64,000 nt of DNA from Gonatopus flavifemur (lineage: Eukaryota; Arthropoda; Insecta; Hymenoptera; Dryinidae). Below, piece by piece: positions 23,819-35,751 of this stretch. Where the stretch lies: assembly GCA_018340375.1 (NCBI GenBank), contig JAFFJZ010000026.1:930001-994000 (forward strand), written 5' to 3'. The translations under genes and the position numbers were made by a program. Below the pieces are notes generated by a model. The model saw nothing but the letters and a program-made list of their open reading frames with translations. It had not been told where the DNA came from and made no database searches. How positions within the stretch are numbered: the first letter of the stretch is position 1; the number at the start of each line of letters is the position of its first letter.

Positions 23819-25972
23819 AGAGAAACAAAATCAAACACGCTGTAAGAAACATCTAATATACATGACCCATTGAAAGTTGGAAAAAATCACAGTCTTCTAT
23901 AAGAGTACTGTGTTCAGCGTAGAGAAAATATACTTTTCATTGTAACAGTCCTATGCCCAATGTTATGACAACACAAAACTTTTGTGAACTGTTCACATCC
24001 AGCATAGAAAACTTCAACACCTCTGCTGGATGTGAACAGATTACAAAAGTTTTGTGATATCATAACTTTAAGCGTAGGACTGTTACAATCAAAGGTATAT
24101 TTTCTCTACGCTGAGCACAATACTCTTATGGGAGACTGTGATTTTCTCCAATTTTCAATGAGTCATGTATATTAAATGTTTTATTACATTGTGTTTGATT
24201 TCATTTTTCTCTGAACATTGATTTCCTACCAAGTAAGGAATTTGAGATAGAAAAGAATTGGAAAAACTTACAAAGAATACTGTGAAAACATTTCATATGA
24301 AATTACACAATAAATCATTGGTAATATATTAGTTAATATCATATTGTGAAGTTTGTAACTTTTTCTGATGGTTCATATAGTTATTTTACCAAAAATTGTA
24401 ATTTTTCACAATATAGGACTGTAAAAAGCTACAATGTTCTGTAGAAACCCACAATATATCATTGGCTAACATACTGCCAATGATCCATTGTGTAATTTTA
24501 TATGAAATGTTTTCACAGTATTCTTTGTAAGTTTTTCCAATTCTTTTCTATCTCAAATTCCTTACTTGGTAGGAAATCAATGTTCAGAGAAAAATGAAAT
24601 CAAACACAATGTAATAAAACATTTAACATACATTACCCATCCAATCTTTGGAAAAATCAGTCTTTGGTGAAAATACTGTGCTCAGCGGAGAGAAGATATA
24701 CTTTTGATTTTAACAGTTCTACGCTCAATGTTATGATATCACCAAACTCTTGTAAACTTTCAACATCCAGCGTAGGAAACTTTATCACTTATGCTGGATG
24801 CGAACAGATTACAAAAGTTTTGTGATATCATAACATTGAGCGTAGGGCTGTTAGAATCAAAAGTATATTTCCCTAATGCTGAACACAGTACTTTCACAGT
24901 TGATTGTGATTTCTCCAAACTTTGAATAGGTAATGTACATTGAATATTTTCTGCAGTGTAACCCTAGCGTGTTTTGTAAACATGGAAAAAACATAAAAAT
25001 GAAATTCTCCACTGTTTTCTTTGGAAAATTTCGTGCAGAGCAATGTATCAAACATTCTGTTTTTACATTTTCTGTGAACATTGATGAGATAATTTCAATA
25101 TTCAAGCGCGGTGTTTTCAAGTTTTCATATAATATTTATACGCTTTATATGTGTACACGATATTCACAGTTTGTTACATAAGTGGAGTAAATAAATTTTT
25201 ATAATTCTCAAATTCTAAAGTATATTCATAACACGTAATAGAAACATAAAATACTTTGAAGTGCAAAATTGTACAGTATAATTTGTAAAATATGGTGTAT
25301 GAAACCAATTTTGGTATATAAAGTGGATATATATGTTAAAATTTTCCACTTACCGAATACACACCTTTTGTTATAAATATACTTTTGAATATTGGCTAAG
25401 TTGATGTAATTCCAAGTAACCACCTCCAATTTACTCATAATATATTTATTTTTGAATTCCAATAATAACTTTTTTCATTTCAGATACTTAATTACTTGAT
25501 TCATAGGAATGTTGAGTTATGAATGAAATTTCATTTTCAGTTGAGAAAAATCAATATCAGTTGAGATGCTTGAATTTATGATGAAATTTTGTGAAAAATG
25601 ATTATAAATGAAAAACAAGCATTTATGTCATTTTTATTCATTTTACACTGAATTGAATTGTGAATTTATTCATTCCAATTAATATTGATTTTTTGTAATT
25701 GAAATTGTATTTTGTTAATAAGTTAGCATTTTTAAAAATCAGGAAATTAGATATCTGAAATAGAAAAAATTTTTATATATAAGTATACCTATATATCTAT
25801 CACACGTATATTCAGTACCCTGCATGTGTGTGTAGTAGCCTATGGGATTCCCCGCTCACATGTGAGAACGTATTTGTGTAGGTAAAATTCCCCAGACACA
25901 CTAACGCCACCTGGTACTGTGGAAGATGAAATACACAACTTCGGTGATTAACACGGTGGCTTGCGTACCCTG

Positions 25973-26255
25973 AATTTGACTAATCAAGAATTATCTATGA
26001 ACTGAATTATCAAGAACCTATCAATGAACTGAACTGCTCACACGGCACATAGTACAACCTCATCCCTGCTGAAAATTTCTCATAGAACCCGATAGAAAAA
26101 TTTTTCTATTGTTTTTTTTGTATGTAGTTTCTGAAACTGGAATTCCCGTTGTTCCATAGGTCATTCACGATAGAAGAATTGTACTCCTTTTTCTAGGGTT
26201 CTATCGTAGTTTCACGACTATTGCTACTAAAAAGTGAGTAGAGATTTTTTCCTAC
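25973..26255. other. Flank of the hairpin cluster
   Basis: The phrase around 26125-26180 ('tttctgaaactggaattcccgt') recurs in altered form at 26775-26800 on the other side of the hairpin cluster. The cluster may therefore have landed between two arms of an older repeat. No gene is seen. Confidence 0.4.
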
Positions 26256-26762
26256 AGCTGTAATTTCATGGGGCGTCGAGCATCAAGCGTCAACAATAGA
26301 CGGAAAGAGAAGAACTGTGTGACCTCTCTTTCTTTCTAATGTTGACGCTTGATGCTCGACGCCCCATGAAATTACAGCTTTAAAGATGTAATTTCATGGG
26401 GCGTCGAGCATCAAGCGTCAACATTGGAAGGAAAGAGAAGAACTGTGTGACCTCCCTTTCTTCCTATTGTTGACGCTTGATGCTCGACGCCCCATGAAAT
26501 TACAGCTTAAGATGTAATTTCATGGGGCGTCGAGCATCAAGCGTCAACATTAGAAAGAAAGAGAGGTCAAACTTTTCTTCTCTTTCCTTCTAATGTTGAC
26601 GCTTGATGCTCGACGCCCCATGAAATTACATCTTTACAGCTGTAATTTCATGGGGCGGCGAGCATCAAGCGTCAACAATAGACGGAAAGAGAAGAACTGT
26701 GTGACCTCTCTTTCTTTCTAATGTTGACGCTTGATGCTCGACGCCCCATGAAATTACAGCTT
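26256..26762. repeat. Head-to-tail cluster of four near-identical hairpins (about 125 bp each)
   Basis: Four units at about 26256-26380, 26383-26508, 26509-26635 and 26636-26761. Each begins 'gtaatttcatggggcg', has about 50-bp arms (gagcatcaagcgtcaac and its complement) and a variable purine/pyrimidine loop. Junctions are only a few bases (cttaagatg, tctttacagc). Units share arms but differ in the loops. A hairpin at 46371-46501 shares only the outer 'gctgtaatttcat' end. Confidence 0.85.
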
Positions 26763-27035
26763 ACTACTTGCTACGTGATTTCTGAATCTAGAATTTCCGT
26801 AGTTGTGTAGATCATTCGCGATCTAACTGTGAATGACCGTGGACAATTTTTTTATGGATTCACAGAAAAATTGCTAGTCTCTTTTTACACAAGAACAAGA
26901 AAATCAAAGTTTCGGTCAAGGAACCGAGGAGGTTTAATTTTCTCCAAACTTTTGTTTGAAAGTCCACTAGAGGAAATGTTTGTGTAAAAAACTGTTGAAT
27001 GTATTTATGAATCCACAACTGTAGGGACAACTATA

Positions 27036-27351
27036 CCCAAGCAACACGAGAATATACTATGAACGTTCTTCGAATATTCGAAATATGTTCTATGCACATT
27101 CCAATGAGACCGTTTCATAGGTGCTATGCATATTCATCGAACGTATGTAATCGAATACACGATGGTACGTCAATCGAATGTCGATTGAATGAATATCGTA
27201 CATTTCGAATGTACCATATACGTTCTAAGTATATTTGAAACAGTCTCATTCGGATATTCTATGAACGTTCATTATGTTCTTCGTATCTCATTCGTACATT
27301 CTATGAACGTTTCTATTTCGTATATACTTTGAACTTCTGTTGCTGCTTGGG
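27036..27351. mobile_element. 316-bp MITE, family W (CCCAAGCARCA ends)
   Basis: Ends CCCAAGCAACA and TGCTGCTTGGG. The interior is rich in 'tatgttct', 'cgaatgt' and 'gaacgtt' phrases. A sister copy of nearly equal length is in NDUFAF7 intron 1 (30893-31209). No obvious duplication. Confidence 0.8.
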
Positions 27352-27354
27352 AAA

Positions 27355-27600
27355 ATTACTACTCTCAGCGCAGGAGAAATACATTCACTTGTAAAAGTTG
27401 TATCAATGTTGTAATATCACAACGATTTTGTAAATTGTTCATGCTCAGTGTAGGCAATTTACCTCACCTATAATAAGTAATGTTCCTACGCTGAGTGTGA
27501 ACAATTTACACAATCCTTGTGATATTACAACATTGAGCGTAGGACTTTCACAAGTGAATGCATTTCTCCTGCACTGAGAGTAGTAATTTTATAACAAACT
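27355..27600. mobile_element. Foldback with 'tcagcgcaggagaaa' arms
   Basis: Arms around 27370-27470 and 27485-27595 pair ('gttgtaatatcacaa' with 'ttgtgatattacaac'). It abuts the family-W MITE. Similar hairpins occur inside the 4.45-kb element at 23880-24180 and 24660-24900. Confidence 0.65.
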
Positions 27601-27659
27601 GTGATTTTCCACTTTCGATATAGGTAATCTACAGAAAATGTTTTTTACAGTGTATACAA

Positions 27660-29018
27660 TCACATCCACCGAATATACGAATAAAATATCATACACTTAT
27701 TTGGTAAGTTTTTATCCCATGAACAGGTCAATCGCACCTTTGTATCTTCTGAATCCTAATATATAACATTTTGATTTATAAGATTCAACATTTCACACGT
27801 ATTGCACATCAGAGGATGAGGCAGCAAACCGTTGCGAAAGGCAAAGTCGGTAGATGGCATCTTTTCAGAAATTGAAGTTCCGAAAGATGTCATGTGGATG
27901 ATATTTTAAGCACTCTGATGCAATAGATTTTTCAGATATATTTCAGATATTTTATACAAGCATCTATGAGATATCTTTCTGAAGATTTCTGATATACATC
28001 TATAAGACATCTTTTAGACATATCCTAAAGGTTCCTTTCATCGGATATCTTATATTCATCTTTAAGAACTCAGGGTTTAATGGGCCGGTGCATATATTCG
28101 TCTTTATGATGAAAAAGGAGCCAATTTGAAACATAAACAAACAATTTTGTAACAACTACACGATATTTTTCATGGTTTTTTTTCGAATTTTTATTATTAA
28201 TCTGTTTTTGGTTTATAACCGCTTATTTTGTTCCTTGTAGAATTTTGATGGGCTTAGCCGTCAAAACTTTCCATGTATGTATTGTTTCGATGATTAGTCG
28301 TATTTATTTATAATTAGTGAAATACATTTCCATAAACAAAAGTGTGCGACAGTCATGATGATACAATATCAAATACTCTGCCAATAGAAACATGGCTTCC
28401 TCAACTCTGTTCCTAAGTATCTCCAATCTCAAATAATCAAAGCCATATTCTGCAGCCAAAATACAGCAATTTCTCGTATGAAAAAAATTGTTTTGAGACT
28501 TTGTCCTTGAGATATGAGGATTTTCAGATTCTTTTTTCGAAACCAAATCGCTTAAGAGCGTTCTATACTACATACTTAAACTCAAAAGAGTCCAGAGGAA
28601 TTTTTTGCAGAGTTTTTCAGAGTCCCTCCTATTATCAAGAAAAGCTAGCTAAACACATACTTCGGTCCTTGGTTTTGGAGTCATTCAAAAATTATTCAAC
28701 AATCTTTCATCATTCATAATGGGGAAAAGCGGATGAAATTTCATGAATTGAGTCAATTCGCATGAATAATAAATATATCAACGGAAAAATACATATAGAC
28801 ATAAAAACAAAACCTCCAACAATTTAACCAGAATTTTGTTGTCCCAAGATTATTCATTAACTCACTCACCAATTAAGGGAAAAGGTAAAATCTACACACA
28901 AGTCCTGTATAATTGGATAAAATTGTGTATTTTATAAAAATAACATTTAATTTGGTTCCCATGTATTGGAACCAACTTTTTGATGACAATTGATTGAAAA
29001 ACAATCAATATTCTAACT
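27660..29018. other. Region downstream of NDUFAF7; repeat fragment, no gene
   Basis: About 28430-28590 belongs to a dispersed repeat ('catattctgcagccaaaat' plus 'gatttttttcaaatccaaat'-like) also seen near 33050-33240, 36225-36400 and 36680-36830. The 80-codon frame on the minus strand here is part of that repeat. The 3' UTR of NDUFAF7 should lie just below 29019. Confidence 0.5.
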
Positions 29019-32000
29019 TCAATTTTTATGAAATCCGGCTACTGGCCATTTGAGTAAATGTTCTCTCAAAACTCCCGGGAATAATGACAATACTTTAAAA
29101 CAAGTACCCATTTTATCTGGATCTGTAATCATTTGGTATCCGGAAATAATCTGACTTGTTTGCTCATTTTTTGCAGTCTTCAACAATATTTGTAAACGTA
29201 CTTCAATGCCAAGATTTTTAAGAAATTCCCCCTGAGTGATGGGTCCAAAAGTTATAATTCTATTATCTTTTTCCGCAACTTCCTTCAATACAGAAAAATC
29301 TACGTCTGCAGTGAGATCAGCAGTGCCTGGATTCAATAACGGATCTTGCTGTTTGTGTTCGCGAAATGCCCGAAAAGTATCAGTATTTTCTGCCTTATGA
29401 CCGTAATCAATGATCAAAGCAAATCCTCCATTTTCGTACAAATATGAAGCAATATAATCCATCAGTATAATACTTCGTGGGCTTACCTCTATATGATCTC
29501 TTTTTTCATTTTCCTGAAATGATATATTGTATGAGCAAAATTCGGTACATGTGAGTGTGAAATTTTGAGCTGTTTTAATAATTAGTGAACTAGATCTACG
29601 CTTAGATGAATAAGAATATATTTACAGTCACGTAAAGTTGTGTAGCAGGAGTAGGAGTCCTTGAAATGACGTAACGAAATCTCTCTTCCTTTATCCCTTC
29701 AATTATATCAATGAGAATTTCTCTCCAACCCTCATCTGTTTTCTGGAATTATAATACACAGAGGTAACACTGTTATATCAGGTTTTTATAAAATTAAAGA
29801 TACAAAGCGAGTACCTGAAATTTACGTATCGGTAAGGCATCAAAGAATTCATGTGCCAAAAATACACTGAACGCTTTTGGCACATCACTTACAGAATGAT
29901 ACCAGTATACTTCAGTACCATCTTCCGTAATACCTTTTCTATAGTGTGTCACAGCATTTTTTTGTTTTTCATTAATCGTAATATCAGTTTTCTCATAGAA
30001 TTTACATAAAAATTTGGCTTGAATTTCTGATAAGGCAGGGCTAATTTCAACCAAATGAATAGATACTTTATCAAGAACTTCAAGTTCCTTGAATACCTAC
30101 AATTTTGAGATTAAAATATATTAAAAATTTGATATTAAATATAGTAATAATAAATGAAACAGGCATGTAAAAACATCAAGTTTCTAACAGTTGGTATATT
30201 CTGTGGAACAGAACAATTAAACACAAGTGAAGATATTTGTACCAACAACCTGATAAATCGCTTATGTATATAGTATAAACATTTATATTGAGACTTAAAC
30301 ATTTGTTTTTATGATTTTTTTAAAAAGTAAATAACATATCACTTATTAAACACATATTCAGTAAATGAAAGTCATTGACTTCTCACAACAAGTTTCTATA
30401 TGCCTGGTCAAGTTTGTAAATACTTTGAATTACTCGCAAAATATCTTTTATCATCGTGCCTCTCCCTGGACCTAGTTCAATCAATTGGAATTGATGCGGG
30501 GTGATTTTTGACCATTCATTAATTATCCAAACTGCAATCATCTGTAAAATACAAATTGTATTGATTAAAATATAACTGAATTTGATCTTTGTTGTGTTGA
30601 CTCATTGGGATGCAAAAAAATTGTTTTTATCAAAAAAACATATTGCAGTTCCTGTTAAGATATTTGGATTCACTACATTTTTACATTGCTGAAGCATAGT
30701 ATTTGGAATATTACTATGCCATTTGAATTGAGTAGAAATTATTGTATCGTCACAAAGGTTCAACATCGCTAAAGTGATACAGAAATTCCAAGTGTTATAC
30801 AATGTATTTTCAAAGATCTTTCAAGTTAATATAATCTGTATATGTGTAAGCGTTACAATCAGGATTTTCTAATGGAATTCATCAAATACAAACCCAAGTA
30901 GCACCAGAATATACTATGAACGTTCTTAGAATATTCGAAATATGTTCTATGTACATTTCAAAAGACTGTTTCATAGGTACTATGCATGTTCATCAAACGT
31001 ATGTAATCGAATATACAACGGTATGTCAATCGAACGTCAAGTGAATGAATATCATACATTTCGAATGTACCATGTACGTTCTAAGTATATTTAAAACAGT
31101 TTCATTCGAAAGTTCCATGAACTTCCATCATATGTTCTTTGTATTTCATTCGTACATTCTACGAACGTTTCTATTTTGTACATACTTTGAACTTCCATTG
31201 CTGCTTGGGAACATTCTTCTCCATTGAATAAAACATCAATAATATATATTTATTATCACAACAGCAAATTAACAAAATGTGACACAGCAAGGAATCAACT
31301 CATATACTTCTAGCATAATTTGGTTGATTAAATATCTCATGCCACTTCAATAAATTTAACAAATGAAATGTTGTTGAAGTTTGAATTGTTTATTGAAACA
31401 AATTAGTGATCAAATAAAGACTCAGCTGTTAAAGACCCAAAATCTTACAGTACATTTTTTGATCAATGTTTTCAGTGGCAAAAAATTACAAAGAATTCAT
31501 TCAAGAAAATAAATGACGATGATTCATCAGACTTTAAGTCTGAATTTTCATTTTGTTTCTATAAACGATCCAAACTTTAAGAACATCAAATGAAAGCAAA
31601 GTTGATTCTTTTGAGACACATTAAATTCGACCAAATATCTATTCTGGATGAGTTACAGCAGTGTAAAACAAAATCTTAGACAGCATCATGAAAGCTTATT
31701 TACTTTCAAGTTTTACAAGAATCATTTATTTCTAAATTGTAGTTGGTAATATATGACTCCAAACTTAGAAAATACTGCGAAGTTGATAAATATTTTATTT
31801 ACGTTACATGACATTGGTGCTGTTCGTATTTTACCCGAAGAAAATATTTGCAGCAGTTAGAAATCGCTTACCTCTCCAAAAAGATGTGATATTTCAGGTG
31901 ATGTCACAAAATCTCCTCTCTGTCCAAAAACATCTTTTGTCATATAATAACCTGCAGTTGGATGAGTTAATACTTCTTTCATATATTCCGCAACGGTTAT

Positions 32001-32216
32001 TGGACCACATGCTAAAATTTTAGCATATAAATAACGATACAAAGAAGATTTTTCATTTTTTGTTCCTAATGTGTGATTCAACAATACACTGCAATAATTT
32101 GATGTGATATTCAATTGTTTGTCGAGTATTGTTTTGGCAGAACCACATCCAAAAATTCTTTGACAAATTCGAAACATTTTCAAATTACGTAAAATGTCAT
32201 TACCATCGCTGTACAT
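29019..32216 (-). CDS. NDUFAF7: NDUFAF7, mitochondrial complex I assembly arginine methyltransferase (five exons)
   Basis: Family knowledge: a MidA-type enzyme of the mitochondrial matrix that methylates an arginine of NDUFS2 early in complex I assembly. Exons: 32216-31872, 30541-30434, 30096-29815, 29742-29632, 29513-29019. All junctions are phase 0, with GT/AG ends (donors GTAAGC, GTAATT, GTACTC, GTGACT). The product is about 446 residues, normal for the family. Landmarks in order are GPITVAEYMKEVLTHP, GDFVTSPEISHLFGE, LIELGPGRGTM (SAM-binding loop), IHLVEISPALSEIQ, LAHEFFDALPIRKFQ, DYGHKAENTDTFRAF and PGTADLTADVDF. The N-terminus is basic and hydrophobic, like a mitochondrial presequence. 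A second ATG 13 codons in (MFRICQRIFG) may be the real start. Intron 1 holds a family-W MITE. Confidence 0.93.
30893..31209. mobile_element. Family-W MITE in NDUFAF7 intron 1
   Basis: Ends CCCAAGTAGCACC and TGCTGCTTGGG, sister of 27036-27351. It lies well away from both splice sites of the 1.3-kb intron, so it need not disturb splicing. Confidence 0.8.
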
Positions 32217-32371
32217 GCATCATTTATGGTTTCAAACGTATGAGATTTTTGTGGTTTTGAATTTGAATCTTGAATGAGGTGAATCAATTGATTCAACCAA
32301 TTTAACCCTCGAACACGGTCTTACAGGGTTGGGAATTTGACATGTCGAGTGATATAATATATATGTTGTAC

Positions 32372-32719
32372 CAGAGATGAGTTGAAGAGATTGCTAACGA
32401 GATATGAAAACCATAGTCCGGTTTCTGATTGGCAGTATCACGTTTTCCGTTTATCTCTCCATGCTGGTTGGCTTAGAAGAAAAATTCAACCAATCATATA
32501 TTTTTCTTCAAAAGAAAAAAACGTGATACGGACCATGATTTTAACATTGCGTTAGCAATAGCTAAGTTCGTTTACCGATGTCCCAAGTTACCCCAACTCG
32601 CTCCAAGTATTTTGGATTCGCTACTTCCAGTTTAAGCAACGAAATGATTGGTTTGGTACAAGTTGGAGCAACTCAGGGCACGTAGAACGAACGAACCTAA
32701 TCTCTGCTATTCATCTCTG
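32372..32719. mobile_element. Family-X MITE, interrupted by a family-Y MITE
   Basis: Matches 20267-20472 apart from the 139-bp insertion at 32560-32698. The flanks do not show a clear 7-bp duplication, so this may be an old copy. It lies about 150 bp upstream of the NDUFAF7 start, in the region where its promoter should be. Confidence 0.8.
32560..32698. mobile_element. 139-bp MITE, family Y (AGCTAAGTTCG...CGAACCT), AAT duplication
   Basis: Host repeat reads gcAAT, element, AATctctgctattc. The uninterrupted site 'gcaatctctgctattc' is present at about 47603-47618. The 3-bp duplication is therefore proved by an empty site. Other 139-bp copies are at 33995-34133, 35270-35408 and 55352-55490, with a truncated one at 33813-33867. 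Confidence 0.9.
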
Positions 32720-33206
32720 GTTATCCGTAAAAAAGGTAGTTGTTGATAATTTCTAGTGGATTTTTTGATGGACCAATCACATTTGGTTCCTAAGAGCACC
32801 ATTATGATGTATTAAACTTGTATAAAACCTTATTAGTAGTGATATACACTGTATTATACATGTACAATACTTGTACAAAAGTAGGAATATTGTACTATGT
32901 ATAATACATTTCCAACCCTGCGGTGGTATATACAGGTCTGGAAACTTCAGCGGTGAGGGGGTGGCTCACTTATGAACCAAATTTTTAATTATATTTTCAG
33001 CCATGAGATGTCACCTACAGTTCAGGGGTAATCATTGAACTATACGGGGTGTTTCAGAACTCGCTGAAACTGGCTGGAGGGATTGTTCTCTAGTGAAAAC
33101 TAAGAAGATTGGTCTTTGGATCAAGTCGACCCGACGCTTAGTTCTCGAGATATGAGCATTTTTAGATTTTTTTTTCAAATCCAAATCACTCAACAGCATT
33201 ATGTGC
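32720..33206. other. Dispersed repeat fragments upstream of NDUFAF7
   Basis: About 32931-33030 is an inverted copy of the sequence around 34835-35115 ('aacttcagcggtgaggg', 'gttcaggggtaat'). From 33050 the dispersed 'gagatatgagcatttttag' repeat begins. No gene is seen. Confidence 0.5.
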
Positions 33207-33454
33207 TACGTACTGGAGCTTGACACCATTCGCTAAGTTGGAAAACGGCGGATCTCTGGAAAAAAAATTGAACTATCCTATCATTCTTTGTTCCAGAGCT
33301 ACAGCGATTTGAAATTTTTGAGCTCTCAGCCAATCAGAAATCAGCAACTTCAAATCGCTGTAGCTCTGAAACAAAAAATGATAGGATAGTTCAATTTTTT
33401 TCCAGAGATCCGCCGTTTTCCAACTTAGCGAATGGTATCAAGCTCCAGTACGTA
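33207..33454. mobile_element. 248-bp foldback
   Basis: Arms of about 105 bp (33207-33315 with 33350-33454) pair almost perfectly, including 'tacgtactggagcttga' and 'ggatctctgg'. Similar sequence with a different loop is near 36380-36660. Ends and duplication are not resolved. Confidence 0.7.
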
Positions 33455-33684
33455 ATTAATAATATCCCTATGACTTTTGCTGTGCTAACCACAAGGCACA
33501 ATACATCGGAATATACAACAAACCAATATTTTTCAAAGATTAAGATTAAGATGATATATTTATATGAAATATTGATAAAAATGCTGAAATCTTTCGTTGT
33601 ACCAACATATGTAAAACGAAGTACCTGCATTATAAATATTGAAACACATTTGACTGGCATTTATTTTTACTTTAATTCTAATTA

Positions 33685-34050
33685 GACTGCATCCTTCATA
33701 TCATTTGAATAGGTAATATACAACACTTATCCAGAAGTCGTGGTAGTAATTGACTTGATTGCTTCTCAGCAATAAACCCAAATGGCAAAAGTTCCAAAAA
33801 CTAGATCTCATTAGGTTCGTTCGTTCTACGTGCCCTGAGTTGCTCCAACTTGTACCAAACCAATCAGACTGCATCCTTCATATCATTTGAATAGGTAATA
33901 TACAACACTTATCCAGAAGTCGTGGTAGTAATTGACTTGATTGCTTCTCAGCAATAAACCCAAATGGCAAAAGTTCCAAAAACTAGATCTCATTAGGTTC
34001 GTTCGTTCTACGTGCCCTGAGTTGCTCCAACTTGTACCAAACCAATCATT
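33685..34050 (+). repeat. 183-bp direct tandem duplication
   Basis: 33685-33867 and 33868-34050 are almost identical and contiguous, both starting 'agactgcatccttcat' and ending inside a family-Y MITE ('ccaaaccaatca'). The duplication therefore happened after the MITE insertion and left a truncated MITE (33813-33867) in the first unit. Confidence 0.9.
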
Positions 34051-34360
34051 TCGTTGCTTAAACTGGAAGTAGCGAATCCAAAGTACTTGGAGCGAGTTGG
34101 GGTAACTTGGGACATCGGTAAACGAACTTAGCTATTGAATCCTTTCGGAATTACAAAATGAACTACTGAAATGTCAGCAGACTAGAGTCCTTGGAGAATT
34201 CAATTTGCCTTTTGTCATACTATATATTGTACTTTATATAGTATGACAAAAGGCAAATTGAATTCTCCAAGGACTCTATTCTGCTGACATTTCAGTAGTT
34301 CATTTTGTAATTCCGAAAGGATTCAATGAGATCTAGTTTTTGTAACTTTTGCTATTTGGG
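33959..34360. mobile_element. Near-perfect palindrome interrupted by a family-Y MITE
   Basis: Removing the MITE leaves arms of about 130 bp. The inner 92 bp (34134-34226 against 34235-34327) show a single mismatch (gcagacta against gcagaata). The right arm supplies the empty site for the MITE: 'ggattcaatgag' equals left ctcATT, MITE, ATTgaatcc. Confidence 0.88.
33995..34133. mobile_element. 139-bp family-Y MITE, inverted copy, ATT duplication
   Basis: Flanked by ATT (33992-33994, 34134-34136). It is the intact member whose first part was also copied in the 183-bp duplication. Confidence 0.88.
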
Positions 34361-34927
34361 AAATACGATTTTCTACAAGTCGTTGAACAGGGGTATGTAA
34401 CTTTATAGGGTGACCTCAAACCGTATTTCGATTACGGTCATATTTATTCACATGGTGGCGTGTCGATCAGGGGCTAAAACAGCAATGGCGGCGTAGTATA
34501 GTGACATAACCTTGGTATCAATCTCATCAGTGTGGATTTTGAGAAATCAACAGTATTTCAACAATAAAGCATCAGAAACAACTCTGAAACTGAATGAGTC
34601 CAACTGATAATCCGGTTTCAGAATTGTTCAATGCTTTAGTGTTGAAATATTGTTGATGCTTCGAAATACAAACTAACTATAATCATTTTGAGGTTATCCC
34701 GGTGTACCAGATCGCCATATTGATTTTTAGTTCGCATGAATATTTATTTAGGAGGTGGCGCGCAAATAAGGTCTAATTGAACTTATTGGAGTTGCATCCC
34801 CCTGTCGTTGAATTTTATAGGTTATGATCACAAATTACCCCTGAACTATAGGCGACACCTTATGGCTGAAAATGTAATTAAAAATTTGGTCCACAAGCGG
34901 GTCACCCTCACCACTGAAGTTTCCAGA

Positions 34928-35097
34928 CAGTGGTGTCAGATTGGACTCGCAAACGTTACGCACACAGATGCAACTGTACGTCACTGTGAAAAAAGAGAGG
35001 GTATGGTTGCGCGCACAACCATACCTTCTCTTCTTATACACCGACGTACAGTTGCATCTGTGTGCGTAACGTTTGCGAGTCCAATCTGAGACCACTG
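34928..35097. mobile_element. 170-bp MITE (CAGTGGTGTCAG ends), perfect 8-bp duplication
   Basis: Flanked by TTTCCAGA (34920-34927, 35098-35105). Arms of about 75 bp contain 'attggactcgcaaacgtta'. It sits in a repeat whose uninterrupted relative lies inverted at about 32931-33030 ('ggtctggaaacttcagcgg'), supporting the insertion. Confidence 0.9.
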
Positions 35098-35269
35098 TTT
35101 CCAGACCTTTATATACGACCGTGCCCTCGAACCAGGGGGCATAATCTCAAATTGAACATTCTCAAATGGATTTCAGCGCTGCCGTACGGTAGGACAGTGA
35201 ACTGTTTGACATAGATACGACTAACACAAACAATGAACAAATCACACCGATTTTCAAATGAGTGTTATA

Positions 35270-35408
35270 AGCTAAGTTCGTTTACCGATGTCCCAAGTTA
35301 CCCCAACTCGCTCCAAGTATTTTGGATTCGCTACTTCCAGTTTAAGCAACGAAATGATTGGTTTGGTACAAGTTGGAGCAACTCAGAGCACGTAGAACGA
35401 ACGAACCT
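35270..35408. mobile_element. 139-bp family-Y MITE
   Basis: Same length and ends as the other copies. The flanking trinucleotides (ata, agt) no longer match, so its duplication has decayed or been lost. Confidence 0.8.
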
Positions 35409-35578
35409 AGTGTATACATGTAAAATAGTTCACTGTACTACCGTATGGCGGCGCTGAAATCCGTTTGAAAATTTTCTATTTCAGATTATGCCCCCTGCCT
35501 CGAACCACCTCGAACGCTCGCGCCTGTAACCCACTGTGAAGCATTGAGCTGCATTGAGCGCTATAACATACTCGGAGT

Positions 35579-35743
35579 CAGTGATGCCAGCATTTGGTCG
35601 ACCGACTCGATTTACCCTCTCCATCACACCTATCTGTATAGAAATCTCACACACACAATCAAACCTCCTCCAAAAGAAATTAGATTGTATGGAGCGTGAT
35701 GTAGGGGGTAAAACTCTTCGGCGGCCAAATGCTGGCATCACTG
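35579..35743. mobile_element. 165-bp MITE (CAGTGATGCCAGCATTTGG ends), perfect 8-bp duplication
   Basis: Flanked by CTCGGAGT (35571-35578, 35744-35751). The first part 'gcatttggtcgaccga' is shared with the ends of the 4.3-kb palindrome at 37351-41629, linking the small MITE and the giant foldback in one family. Confidence 0.92.
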
Positions 35744-35751
35744 CTCGGAGT

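Larger units (their letters stand above)
21523..25972 (+). mobile_element. 4.45-kb non-autonomous element, left copy of the large inverted pair
   Basis: Bounded by CAGGGTACACAAACC and GGCTTGCGTACCCTG, which are imperfect inverted ends. Nearly the whole length is present in reverse complement at 41646-45546. It contains its own nested palindromes (about 21690-22870, 23880-24270, 24660-24900). The 5' flank is gcaagcag (21515-21522) and the 3' flank is aatttgac (25973-25980), so this copy has no matching duplication of its own. No transposase was recognised. Confidence 0.8.

Noticed and set aside
26256..26762. CRISPR-like array of repeats and spacers
   Set aside because: The repeated parts are long palindromic arms of about 50 bp with variable loops, typical of hairpin MITEs. 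The DNA is eukaryotic and no cas genes are present.
30361..30433. Longer NDUFAF7 exon 2 using a donor further downstream
   Set aside because: The frame stays open to about YRNLL, but joining at CGA/GTAATT (30434) keeps phase 0 and gives DILRVFKELEVLDKVSIHL, which fits the family without a 12-residue insertion.
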